Positions 52,484-62,159 of a stretch of DNA of 64,000 bases are shown piece after piece. The notes beneath the pieces were generated by a model. The model did not search any database. It was not told the DNA's origin and worked only from the letters and a program-made list of their open reading frames with translations. Positions within the stretch are counted from its first letter, which is position 1; each line of letters begins with the position of its first letter. Origin of the DNA: Prevotella sp. (lineage in GTDB: Bacteria; Bacteroidota; Bacteroidia; Bacteroidales; Bacteroidaceae); contig JAEEXI010000012.1 of assembly GCA_016291495.1 (NCBI GenBank), forward strand, positions 1 through 64,000. The letters run 5' to 3'. The translations under genes and the position numbers were made by a program.

Positions 52484-53991
52484 CAGTCTTCCTCCTGTTT
52501 AAACTTGTTGATACAATCGATATATGCTTCCACCGAGGCCGTCACGATGTCAGTATTGGCACCAAAGCCATAATAGAGACTACCGTCGTACTCTACCTGC
52601 ATGTGCACTTTACCAACATCGTCCGAACCCTTCGAGATGGCCTGAATGGTAAACTCTTTCAGCGTCATCTGCTTCATGATAATCTTCTTCAGCGCCTTGA
52701 TGGCAGCATCCACTGGACCATTACCCGAGGCGGCTGCTTCGAACTTCTGACCGCTGATGTCGAGACCGATAGAGGCCACCGACTTCACACCCTTGCCCGA
52801 TGTTACTTGCAGGAAATCGAGGCGTACGGCATGCGTGTCCGACACATCGGCACCAGCCAGCATCAGCACGTCGGCATCGCTGATTTCTTTCTTCTTATCG
52901 GCCAGCGCCAAAAACTGTTCGTATATCTTGTCTATCTTATGCTCGTCGCTCACGTCCACACCGTTTATCATCAGGCGGTGTTTCAGGGCGGCACGACCTG
53001 AGCGGGCCGTCAGAACGATGCTATCAATATCGATACCCACATCCTTGGGGTCTATGATTTCGTATGTGTGCACATTCTTCAGCACACCGTCCTGATGGAT
53101 GCCGCTCGAGTGTGCAAAGGCGTTGCGACCCACGATGGCCTTGTTGGGCTGTACGGGCATGTTCATCAGACTCGACACCATGCGGCTCGTCGGATATATC
53201 TTCGTGGTGTTGATGTTCGTCTCAATGTCAAGGTTCTTATGACATTTCAGAATCATCGCAATCTCCTCCAGCGACGTATTGCCCGCACGCTCACCAATGC
53301 CGTTGATGGTCACCTCCACCTGACGTGCACCAGCCAGCACACCGTTCAGCGTATTGGCCGTAGCCATGCCCAGGTCGTTGTGGCAATGGGTCGATATGAT
53401 GCAGGCATCAATGCCGTCCACATGCTCCTTCAGGTACTTGATTTTCTCGTAGTACTCCTGCGGCAGACAGTAGCCCGTCGTATCTGGAATATTTATCACT
53501 GTTGCACCAGCCTTGATGACTGCTTCAACAACCTGCGCCAAATATTCGTTATCCGTCCGACCTGCATCCTCGCAGTAGAACTCCACATCGTCCACGAAAC
53601 GCTTGGCATACTTCGTCGCCTCGACGGCATGCTCCAGAATGCGTTCGCGCGTAGAATTGAACTTATACTTGATGTGCTCGTCGCTGGTACCGATACCCGT
53701 GTGGATGCGTTTATGCTTGGCATACTGCAACGCCTCAACAGCCACGTCAATGTCGTGCTCAACAGCTCGCGTCAGCGCACAAATCGTAGGCCACGTAACA
53801 GCCTTCGAAATCTCAATCACCGAGTTGTAGTCACCCGGACTCGACACAGGGAATCCTGCCTCAATCACGTCCACGCCCAACTGCTCCAGCGCCTTCGCCA
53901 CCTGAATTTTCTCTACCGTGTTCAGTTGGCATCCAGGCACCTGTTCGCCGTCCCTCAGCGTCGTGTCGAAAATAAACAATCTGTCACTCAT
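52483..53991 (-). CDS. leuA: 2-isopropylmalate synthase
   Basis: LeuA condenses acetyl-CoA with 2-oxoisovalerate, the first committed step to leucine. The 502-residue protein has [13 protein letters not shown] near residue 8, the metal-binding [14 protein letters not shown] near 200, [14 protein letters not shown] near 232, and a C-terminal allosteric domain (about 375-500) with [13 protein letters not shown] that normally binds leucine. It is the first structural gene of the operon. It is preceded by a leader-peptide attenuator (54043-54185), so both feedback inhibition and transcription attenuation are expected. Confidence 0.96.
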   Translation of the reverse strand: MSDRLFIFDTTLRDGEQVPGCQLNTVEKIQVAKALEQLGVDVIEAGFPVSSPGDYNSVIEISKAVTWPTICALTRAVEHDIDVAVEALQYAKHKRIHTGIGTSDEHIKYKFNSTRERILEHAVEATKYAKRFVDDVEFYCEDAGRTDNEYLAQVVEAVIKAGATVINIPDTTGYCLPQEYYEKIKYLKEHVDGIDACIISTHCHNDLGMATANTLNGVLAGARQVEVTINGIGERAGNTSLEEIAMILKCHKNLDIETNINTTKIYPTSRMVSSLMNMPVQPNKAIVGRNAFAHSSGIHQDGVLKNVHTYEIIDPKDVGIDIDSIVLTARSGRAALKHRLMINGVDVSDEHKIDKIYEQFLALADKKKEISDADVLMLAGADVSDTHAVRLDFLQVTSGKGVKSVASIGLDISGQKFEAAASGNGPVDAAIKALKKIIMKQMTLKEFTIQAISKGSDDVGKVHMQVEYDGSLYYGFGANTDIVTASVEAYIDCINKFKQEED

Positions 53992-54042
53992 CTCAGTCTA
54001 ATTATATGTGTTAAATTACTGTTTTCTTTTATCTCTTAATAC

Positions 54043-54078
54043 AAAAAAGCCTCTCTACACCCGGAAGTGAGAAAGGCT
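54043..54078 (-). terminator. Attenuator terminator of the leu operon
   Basis: On the minus strand AGCCTTTCTC (54069-54078) pairs with GAGAGGCT (54048-54055) with a two-base bulge, followed by six T. It lies between the leader peptide and leuA, so it must be read through for expression. Its loop contains TCACTTCCGG (54061-54070), which is perfectly complementary to CCGGAAGTGA (54121-54130) upstream. Confidence 0.8.
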
Positions 54079-54104
54079 CTGTATCGTATTGTCTTATACC
54101 TTAA

Positions 54105-54185
54105 TTATATACATACCCTATCACTTCCGGCAGCTTGACGCAGTCGAATAATAATCAGGTTGCTAATCAGGTGTAGACTTTTCAT
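54105..54185 (-). CDS. Leucine operon leader peptide
   Basis: This 26-codon frame starts 29 bases downstream of the promoter box. It carries a leucine/isoleucine-rich run LHLISNLIIIRLR at residues 4-16: four Leu codons (CTA, CTG, CTG, CTG) and five Ile codons in total. It ends at TAA before the attenuator terminator. The last third of the frame contains CCGGAAGTGA, so a ribosome that reaches the stop would cover this pairing segment. Position, composition and overlap with the RNA stems all fit a ribosome-mediated attenuation peptide; it is too short for usual gene calling. Confidence 0.75.
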   Translation of the reverse strand: MKSLHLISNLIIIRLRQAAGSDRVCI

Positions 54186-54213
54186 TTTTACTCTTTTTTT
54201 CGTTTATCGGTTG

Positions 54214-54221
54214 CAAAAGTA
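54214..54221 (-). promoter_or_regulatory. Promoter -7 box for the leucine operon
   Basis: On the minus strand this reads TACTTTTG. It gives a transcript starting near 54207, about 20 bases before the leader peptide. Confidence 0.7.
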
Positions 54222-54278
54222 CTCATTTCCCACGAAACCACCAAACATTTTGTCACTTTTTTACGTAATAAGATATCT

Positions 54279-57200
54279 TTAATTCCCCGCCATAATGATT
54301 GCTACCATCTTGACAATATCCGTCACGTTGATCTCACCATCGCCATTCAAGTCGGCAGCTGCCTTGTTGAAGTTGGCTGGATTCTTCTCCATGATATAGT
54401 TCACCGTTGCCACAATGTCCGTTACGTTCACCAGTTTGTCATTGTTAGCATCACCCATGATGATATCGTTTGTAGGCTCGATAAAGAAGAAATCCTTCCA
54501 TTGATCGGCAGCCTGATAGGCTGGTATTGAAGCTTCTGGCACTTGCAACTTGCAGTTCCATTTGTTAATGTCGTCCAATGCCTGAGTTCCACAAACAGGC
54601 GGCGTAGCAGCGCGGCTGATAAATTTTGTCATTGCCGTACAGTCGGAGAACGCTTCGTTGCCAATATTGGCTACTTGCGTTCCACAGGCGAAGTAGTCGA
54701 GGCTGCTGCAACCTGAGAACGCCCAGTCGCCGATAGTCGTCACTCCATCGCCAATAATCACGTTCTTCAGACTGTTACAACCATAGAACTCATTTGGCGA
54801 TATCTCCGTTTCTTTATCCGTAATTGTCACCGTCTTCAGTGATGTATTGCGATAAAAGAGAGAAATCGAATAAGAGATATTACGTCCGATATACACCTCA
54901 TCCAAAGGACAACTATAGAACAACGGATTACTTCCGTTGCTGCCTAATGTTAATGGCATATCGTCACTATTACGGTCTTCCATATTGACGTTTGCCAAAC
55001 TGGTACAGCCATAGAACACATAGTCATTAATTTTCGTCACAGACTGCGGAATTACTATCTGGGGCAATGCAGAACAATTATTGAAGGCATAAGTTCCAAA
55101 GGTTTCGACCTTGTTGCCAATCTGTATATCCGTCAATGCAGAACAATCTGAGAATGTATACTGGTTAATCGTCATCACACCTGTACCCATCTCCACAGAA
55201 GTCATGCTGGAACATTTTTGGAAACCATAGTCTCCGATGCTTGTTACTGCATCCGGAATTACAATACTTTGCAGAGATGAGCAACCTGAGAAAGCATAAG
55301 CACCAATGGAAGCAATTTTCTCACCCAACATAGCTGACTCTAACAAGGTACAACCTTGAAAGGCATTATTGCCAAGATTGCCTTCAAAAGAAAGACTTAC
55401 TTCTTTGATGAAATTATTCTGAAAACATACATACGGATTGACATTCTTCACCGTCATATTGATTCCTAGATACGACACACTTTTACCGATATTTATCTTC
55501 TCTGCTGATTCATTATAGGCACAATCTATAGCATCACAAGTACGTTCTGAAGGACTGACGGGTACATACTTCACACCATCCACCTCAAACATACTACTCA
55601 AGAATGGATATACCTTTTTATTACTAAGGTCCGTATATAAATCATTTGCTACATAGTTCACTGTACCTGCTGCATAAGAATACCCAGTTGGTGGAGTATT
55701 TGTCAGCCATATTACTTTTGTTGGATTACTACCACTAAATGCATCACTTCCTATAGATAGGACTCCTGAACCAATAATAACAGACTTAAGCTTTGTGTTA
55801 TTAAACGCACTACGACCAATGCTCGTCACGCTGTTGGGAATGGTAACTGAAGTTAAGTTAGAACAACCATGGAACGCATAATCTCCAATGCTCGTCACGC
55901 TGTTGGGGATAGTGACGGAGGTAAGGCCACTACAACAAAAGAACACATACATTCCAATACTCGTCACGCTATTTCCAATTGTTACTGAGATAAGACCACT
56001 ACAATTAGAGAAGGCATAACTACCAATACTTGTCACACTATTTCCAATTGTTACTGAGGTCAGACCAGTACAATCAGAGAACGCACTATTACCAATGCTC
56101 TCCACTTCATCACCTATAACCACTTCTTTAATAGAGGATAAACCTCTAAACCATGAGCCTATTTCTTTGCAATGGAATGTTACTGAGGTTAGGCCCTTGC
56201 AGCCAGAAAACGCACTACTACCGATGCTCGTCACGCTGTTTGGAATAGTTACTGAAGTAAGACCACTACAGCCATAGAACGCACTACTACCAATGCTCTC
56301 CACTTCATCACCTATAACCACTTCATTAATAGAGGATAAGCCACTAAACCATGAGCCTATTTCTTTGCAATGGAATGTTACTGAGATTAGGCCATTGCAG
56401 CCAGAGAACGCACTACTACCGATGCTCGTCACGCTGTTGGGGATGTTAATAGAGGTCAAGCCAGTGCACCCATAGAACGCATCATCGCCAATGCTCGTCA
56501 CGCTGTTTGGAATAATTACTGAGGTTAGGCCTTTGCAGCCAGAGAATGCACTACTACCGATGCTCGTCACGCTGTTAGGAATAGTTACTGAAGTAAGACC
56601 ACTACAACCATAGAACGCATAATCGACAATATTCTCCACTTCATCACCTATAACCACTTCTTTAATAGAGGATAAACCTCTAAACCATGAGCCTATTTCT
56701 TTGCAATGGAATGTTACTGAAGTCAGACCACTACAGCCAGAAAATGCAAAACTGCCGATGCTCGTCACGCTGTTGGGAATAGTTACCGAAGTCAGACCAC
56801 TACAATCATAGAACGCATATTTCCCAATGCTCGTCACGCTATTTCCAATTGTTACTGAGGTCAGGCCACTACAACCATTGAACGCACTACCGCCAATGCT
56901 CTCCACTTCATCACCTATAATCACTTCTTTAATAGAGGACAAACCATTAAACCATAAGCCTATTTCTTTGCAATGGAATGTTACTGAGGCCAGACCACTA
57001 CAGCCAGAAAATGCAAAACTGCCGATGCTCGTCACACTATTTCCAATTGTTACTGAGGTCAGGCCACTACAACCATTGAACGCACTACCATCGATGCTCG
57101 TCACGCTGTTGGGAATAGTTACGGTGGTTAGGTCACTACAGCCAGAGAACGCACTACTGCCGATGCTCTCCACGCAATTTCCAATTGTTACTGAGGTCAG

Positions 57201-57866
57201 ACCACTACAACCAGAGAACGCACTATTACCAATGCTCTCCACTTCATCACCTATAAACACTTCTTTAATAGAAGATAAGTATCTAAACCATGAGCCTATT
57301 TCTTTGCAATAGAATGTTACTGAGGTTAGGCCACTACAACCAGAGAACGCAGAACCACCAATGCTCGTCACGCTGTTGGGGATGGTGACGGAGGTAAGGC
57401 CAGTACAGCCATAGAATGCATTATCGCCAATGCTCGTCACGCTGTTGGGGATGGTTATTGAAGTAAGACCACTACAATCAGAGAACGCATAATCACCAAT
57501 ACTCGTCACGCTATTGCCGATAGTGACGGAGGTAAGGCCAGTACAACCTAAGAACACATACTTTCCGATGCTCGTCACACTGTTAGGAATGGTAACGGAG
57601 GTAAGGCTGGAGCAGTAACAGAAAGCATCGATTCCAATAGTGGTTACTCCATCATTTATAACTATTACCTCAATTATATTTCTAAAATCTTTCCATGGAA
57701 TACTACTACTATTATAATTAGACATTGCTCCTGTTCCTGAGATAGTGAGGGTTTGAGTGGCTTCGTCATATACCCATGTGAGGTTGTCACCACAAGTACC
57801 GCTATTAGCTGCACTCACCACCATCGGGAGCATCATCGTCACTAGTATAAATAACAGCTTCTTCAT
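54279..57866 (-). CDS. BspA-like leucine-rich-repeat surface protein with dockerin-type C-terminus
   Basis: The 1195-residue protein has a signal peptide (KKLLFILVTMMLPMVVSA, 2-19) and an N-terminal CGDNLTWVYD...LTISGTG segment. About 35 LRR_5-type repeats of roughly 23 residues follow (SAFSGCSGLTSVTIPNSVTSIG pattern, in outline). Five copies of a 28-residue variant with CKEIGSWF are interspersed. The C-terminus (about 1130-1193) has two EF-hand/dockerin-like repeats, GDANNDKLVNVTDIV and LNGDGEINVTDIV. BspA proteins act in adhesion and host binding. I chose ATG 57866 because it opens the signal peptide; a longer frame to 58103 adds a non-conserved extension past the promoter box (58008-58015). 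Confidence 0.93.
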   Translation of the reverse strand: MKKLLFILVTMMLPMVVSAANSGTCGDNLTWVYDEATQTLTISGTGAMSNYNSSSIPWKDFRNIIEVIVINDGVTTIGIDAFCYCSSLTSVTIPNSVTSIGKYVFLGCTGLTSVTIGNSVTSIGDYAFSDCSGLTSITIPNSVTSIGDNAFYGCTGLTSVTIPNSVTSIGGSAFSGCSGLTSVTFYCKEIGSWFRYLSSIKEVFIGDEVESIGNSAFSGCSGLTSVTIGNCVESIGSSAFSGCSDLTTVTIPNSVTSIDGSAFNGCSGLTSVTIGNSVTSIGSFAFSGCSGLASVTFHCKEIGLWFNGLSSIKEVIIGDEVESIGGSAFNGCSGLTSVTIGNSVTSIGKYAFYDCSGLTSVTIPNSVTSIGSFAFSGCSGLTSVTFHCKEIGSWFRGLSSIKEVVIGDEVENIVDYAFYGCSGLTSVTIPNSVTSIGSSAFSGCKGLTSVIIPNSVTSIGDDAFYGCTGLTSINIPNSVTSIGSSAFSGCNGLISVTFHCKEIGSWFSGLSSINEVVIGDEVESIGSSAFYGCSGLTSVTIPNSVTSIGSSAFSGCKGLTSVTFHCKEIGSWFRGLSSIKEVVIGDEVESIGNSAFSDCTGLTSVTIGNSVTSIGSYAFSNCSGLISVTIGNSVTSIGMYVFFCCSGLTSVTIPNSVTSIGDYAFHGCSNLTSVTIPNSVTSIGRSAFNNTKLKSVIIGSGVLSIGSDAFSGSNPTKVIWLTNTPPTGYSYAAGTVNYVANDLYTDLSNKKVYPFLSSMFEVDGVKYVPVSPSERTCDAIDCAYNESAEKINIGKSVSYLGINMTVKNVNPYVCFQNNFIKEVSLSFEGNLGNNAFQGCTLLESAMLGEKIASIGAYAFSGCSSLQSIVIPDAVTSIGDYGFQKCSSMTSVEMGTGVMTINQYTFSDCSALTDIQIGNKVETFGTYAFNNCSALPQIVIPQSVTKINDYVFYGCTSLANVNMEDRNSDDMPLTLGSNGSNPLFYSCPLDEVYIGRNISYSISLFYRNTSLKTVTITDKETEISPNEFYGCNSLKNVIIGDGVTTIGDWAFSGCSSLDYFACGTQVANIGNEAFSDCTAMTKFISRAATPPVCGTQALDDINKWNCKLQVPEASIPAYQAADQWKDFFFIEPTNDIIMGDANNDKLVNVTDIVATVNYIMEKNPANFNKAAADLNGDGEINVTDIVKMVAIIMAGN
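56101..57321 (-). repeat. Near-identical 84-bp modules within the BspA-like gene
   Basis: Five 84-base modules (56101-56184, 56299-56382, 56635-56718, 56901-56984, 57238-57321) are almost identical in DNA, embedded in 69-base LRR units that are also close copies. This is strong substrate for slippage or unequal recombination and hence for length variation of the surface protein. Confidence 0.85.
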
Positions 57867-58007
57867 TAATTCCCTGCCATAATTATTAAGTGAAAAAGAA
57901 ACGCACAAGGGGTCTGTATGAGCGTGTCCCTGTTTGAGCGTACCTTTTACCCTATGTTGCGTGTTCAGACTGGTGTTCATCATGTCGCAGTAATATTTAT
58001 GTGAGGA

Positions 58008-58015
58008 CAAAGATA
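58008..58015 (-). promoter_or_regulatory. Promoter -7 box for the BspA-like gene
   Basis: On the minus strand this reads TATCTTTG, about 140 bases upstream of the chosen start, leaving a leader of roughly 135 bases. Confidence 0.65.
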
Positions 58016-58108
58016 CAAATAAGTGAGTAAAAAACAAAAACATTGTGGCTTTTTTTGTATAAGATGCTTGAAATCGATGGATGAGAGAGCTCCAAATTAG
58101 CACCTTAG

Positions 58109-58295
58109 TTTCTCATAGCTTACTCATACCTTGCTCATAGGTTGCTCATAGGCATCTCATAGGATACTCTATCCTTTCTCTATGGTTTCTATATAATTTC
58201 TCATGCCCTTAGGACATGAGTACGGCATGAGAAAAGTATGGGAAGAACGTGAGAAAAATGTGAGAAAGACGTGAGAAAAGGGGAAGAAGGACGTG
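58109..58295. repeat. 11-bp tandem array of 17 units with inverted halves
   Basis: The stretch divides into 17 units of exactly 11 bases with no indel. The first nine follow TTTCTCATAGG (two successive TTGCTCATAGG at 58131 and 58142), and the last eight follow AGAAA-GACGTG. The second half is broadly the reverse complement of the first, and TTTCTCATGCC (58197-58207) pairs exactly with GGCATGAGAAA (58223-58233). It lies 100-300 bases upstream of the BspA transcription start. The same period occurs at 1068-1210. Confidence 0.8.
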
Positions 58296-58317
58296 ATTCT
58301 TTTTATAATTGAAAAGA

Positions 58318-58465
58318 CCCTCACCCTTCACTCAAAAGCTTTGGAGCCACTTTGTGTAAAAGGATTGGAATGCGTGAAGGGTGCTCCTGACCCCTCACTG
58401 ACCCTTCACTCTCTCCTATCCCTTTGTACATCGGCATTTCAGGCCTCTTGAGTGAAGGGTGAGGG
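58318..58465. repeat. 148-bp inverted-repeat element
   Basis: CCCTCACCCTTCACTCAA (58318-58335) is perfectly inverted at 58448-58465. Inside, GTGAAGGGT (near 58374) and ACCCTTCAC (near 58403) form a second inverted pair, and CTGACC recurs at an 11-base step. No gene is inside. The layout resembles the element at 17275-17405. Confidence 0.65.
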
Positions 58466-58472
58466 GGAAAAA

Positions 58473-58514
58473 GTCAGAGGTAAGAGGTAAGAAGTCAGAG
58501 GTAAGAAGTGAGAA
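58473..58514. repeat. Heptad repeat (six units)
   Basis: GTCAGAG, GTAAGAG, GTAAGAA, GTCAGAG, GTAAGAA and GTGAGAA follow without interruption. The same units occur inside leuC at 51546-51573. Confidence 0.8.
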
Positions 58515-58548
58515 GGACTGACAGATGTTGATATGCTGTCAGCCCTTC
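58511..58548 (-). terminator. Hairpin after alanine dehydrogenase
   Basis: AGAAGGACTGACAG (58511-58524) and CTGTCAGCCCTTCT (58535-58548) form a 14-bp stem with one wobble pair and an 11-base loop, 15 bases after the ald stop. The tail on the minus strand is only moderately T-rich. Confidence 0.6.
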
Positions 58549-58563
58549 TTGTTTTTGGCGTTA

Positions 58564-59667
58564 TTAATCCAAGGGGGTATATTCCAAGCCCCACACTTTG
58601 GCAACGGCCTCATAGGTGCACTTTCCACCGACCATATTGACACCACGAGCCAGGGAGCGGTCGTCATGACAAGCCTTTTGCCAGCCCTTATCAGCAAGGG
58701 CGATAGCATAACGCAGGGTGGCATTCGTCAGGGCAATGGTACTGGTGTTGGGCACGGCACCGGGAATGTTTGCCACCGCATAGTGGATGATGCCGTCAAC
58801 GTCGTAAACGGGTTCGCTATGGGTGGTAGGATGTGACGTCTCGAAACAGCCACCCTGGTCGATGGCGACATCCACGAGAACGGTGCCCTTCTCCATCAGC
58901 GAGAGCATGTCCTTTGTGATGAGTTTAGGGGCAGCATCGCCAGGAATCAAGACGGAGCCGATGACAACGTCGACGGTAGGCAGCTCCTGACGGATGTTAT
59001 GCTCAGAAGAATAGAGGGTATGCACATTGGCAGGCAACTCTGCAGCCAGTTGTTTCAGACGGGGCAGCGAGACATCGGTGATGGTGACATCAGCACCCAT
59101 GCCGGCAGCAATACGGGCAGCAGCCTCGCCTACCGTTCCACCGCCGAGCACCAGTACCTTGGCAGGCTTTACACCTGGCACTCCAGCCATCAGCTTACCC
59201 TTGCCACCCTTGGTCTTCTGGAGATAGTAGGCGCCGTTCTGCGCTGCCATCCGTCCTGCGACCTCACTCATCGGGATGAGCAAGGGCAGTGAACGGTCAT
59301 CGCGCTCAACAGTCTCATAGGCGATACAGACCGCTCCGCTCTTCATCATCGCCTCCGTCAGTTCCTTCTCACAGGCGAAATGGAAATAGGTAAACAGTAC
59401 CTGTCCCTTGCGCACCAACGGGTATTCGGGTGCAATAGGTTCCTTCACCTTCACAATCATCTCTGCCTGCGCATAGACATCCTCGATGGTCGGCAGTATC
59501 TGTGCTCCTACGGCCTTGTATTGTTCATCGCTGAAACCACTGCCCTCCCCTGCAGTATGCTGTACGAAGACAGTATGTCCACGCTTGATCAACTCGGCAA
59601 CACCTGATGGTGTCATGCCCACACGATTCTCATTGTTCTTAATTTCCTTGGGGACTCCTACTTTCAT
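58564..59667 (-). CDS. ald: Alanine dehydrogenase
   Basis: The enzyme interconverts alanine with pyruvate, ammonia and NADH. The 367-residue protein begins KVGVPKEIKNNENRVGMTPSGV in outline, contains AEMIVKVKEPIAPEY with the substrate-binding lysine near residue 75, MSEVAGRMAAQNGAYYLQ near 130 and the NAD-binding glycine motif VLGGGTVGEAAARIA near 170. The related NAD(P) transhydrogenase alpha subunit is excluded by length and lack of membrane helices. ATG 59667 is the family start; the frame upstream (to 59772) crosses the promoter box. It could assimilate ammonia or supply pyruvate. Confidence 0.95.
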   Translation of the reverse strand: MKVGVPKEIKNNENRVGMTPSGVAELIKRGHTVFVQHTAGEGSGFSDEQYKAVGAQILPTIEDVYAQAEMIVKVKEPIAPEYPLVRKGQVLFTYFHFACEKELTEAMMKSGAVCIAYETVERDDRSLPLLIPMSEVAGRMAAQNGAYYLQKTKGGKGKLMAGVPGVKPAKVLVLGGGTVGEAAARIAAGMGADVTITDVSLPRLKQLAAELPANVHTLYSSEHNIRQELPTVDVVIGSVLIPGDAAPKLITKDMLSLMEKGTVLVDVAIDQGGCFETSHPTTHSEPVYDVDGIIHYAVANIPGAVPNTSTIALTNATLRYAIALADKGWQKACHDDRSLARGVNMVGGKCTYEAVAKVWGLEYTPLD

Positions 59668-59706
59668 ATACTTTTCGTTTTTAGTTATAAAACATAAACT
59701 ATGTGG

Positions 59707-59714
59707 CAAATATA
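59707..59714 (-). promoter_or_regulatory. Promoter -7 box for ald
   Basis: On the minus strand this reads TATATTTG, 40 bases upstream of ald and divergent from the ABC-F promoter. Confidence 0.6.
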
Positions 59715-59756
59715 CAAATAATTTGTGACTTAGGCGATTATTTGCATTTTTTTTTG

Positions 59757-61412
<1,656 letters not shown>

Positions 61413-61414
61413 TT

Positions 61415-61519
61415 GATAATTGAGAATTGAGAATTGAGAATTGAGAATTGACAATTGAGAATTGATAATTGAGAATTGAGAATTGAGAATTGAGAATTGA
61501 CAATTGATAATTGAGAATT
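61415..61519. repeat. Heptad array of 15 units before grpE
   Basis: GAGAATT is repeated with variants GATAATT and GACAATT in perfect 7-base register. The variants recur in the same order (GATAATT, four GAGAATT, GACAATT), so a larger block was itself duplicated. The array fills the gap between the ABC-F stop and the sigma-54 promoter. Confidence 0.95.
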
Positions 61520-61528
61520 GTTCGTGGA

Positions 61529-61545
61529 TTGGCACGGAATTTGCA
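61529..61545 (+). promoter_or_regulatory. Sigma-54 (-24/-12) promoter for grpE-dnaJ
   Basis: TTGGCACG-GAAT-TTGCA matches the RpoN consensus TGGCACG-N4-TTGCW exactly, with the invariant GG and GC at the required spacing. The predicted start is near 61556, 15 bases before the grpE ATG. No good TAnnTTTG box is nearby. Confidence 0.75.
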
Positions 61546-61570
61546 GTAGAACCTAAAAATAAGATAAACT

Positions 61571-62158
61571 ATGAAAGAAGAAGAGAAGAACATTCTGGAA
61601 GAGGAAGAAACTCTGAAGGAAGAAGAAATAGAAACAGGGAATGTTGAGAACCCTGAGGATGCCGAAGAATCAGAAGACGCTAAAGAGTCAGAGGATGCTG
61701 AGAAGAAAGACCCCTTGGAGGCTGCCCTGGAGGAAATAGAACAACTAAAGACACAGATTCTCTATAAGACAGCAGAGTTTGACAACTATCGTAAACGCAC
61801 GCTGAAGGAGAAGGCAGAGCTGATCCTGAACGGCGGCGAAAAGGCTGTCAGTGCCATACTGCCAGTCATTGACGATATGGAACGCGCTATGGAGAACGGT
61901 GAGAAAACAGAAGACCCTGCCGTACTGCGTGAAGGTATGGAACTCATCTACCATAAGTTCATGAAGGCACTGGAGAGCCTGGGTGTCAAGAAGATAGAGA
62001 CGGACAATGCCGACTTCAATACCGACCTGCACGAGGCTATCGCTATGGTTCCAGGTATGGGCGACGACAAGAAAGGCAAAGTCATCGACTGTCTGCAGAC
62101 AGGCTATCAGTTGAATGAGAAAGTGATCCGTCACGCCAAAGTGGCAGTTGGACAGTGA
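61571..62158 (+). CDS. grpE: Nucleotide exchange factor GrpE
   Basis: GrpE releases ADP from DnaK. The 195-residue protein has a very acidic, low-complexity N-terminus (about 1-50, Glu-rich repeats), a long dimerising coiled coil (TAEFDNYRKRTLKEK near 72) and the C-terminal beta part with HEAIAMVPG (about 156) and GYQLNEKVIRHAKVAVG in outline. It precedes dnaJ by 80 bases, a spacer containing GTGAAAA/GTGAAGA heptads (62160-62180 and 62218-62231). Transcription from the sigma-54 element rather than a CIRCE or sigma-32 site is inferred. Confidence 0.96.
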   Translation: MKEEEKNILEEEETLKEEEIETGNVENPEDAEESEDAKESEDAEKKDPLEAALEEIEQLKTQILYKTAEFDNYRKRTLKEKAELILNGGEKAVSAILPVIDDMERAMENGEKTEDPAVLREGMELIYHKFMKALESLGVKKIETDNADFNTDLHEAIAMVPGMGDDKKGKVIDCLQTGYQLNEKVIRHAKVAVGQ

Positions 62159-62159
62159 A

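Noticed and set aside
56827..57312. Repetitive plus-strand frame across the LRR array
   Set aside because: It is produced by the repeat structure of the BspA-like gene on the opposite strand; the translated units are just the antisense of the LRR modules.
54279..57866. LRR array read as a CRISPR or intergenic tandem repeat
   Set aside because: The period is in-frame codons of a continuous protein with a signal peptide; there are no spacers of constant length between identical repeats.
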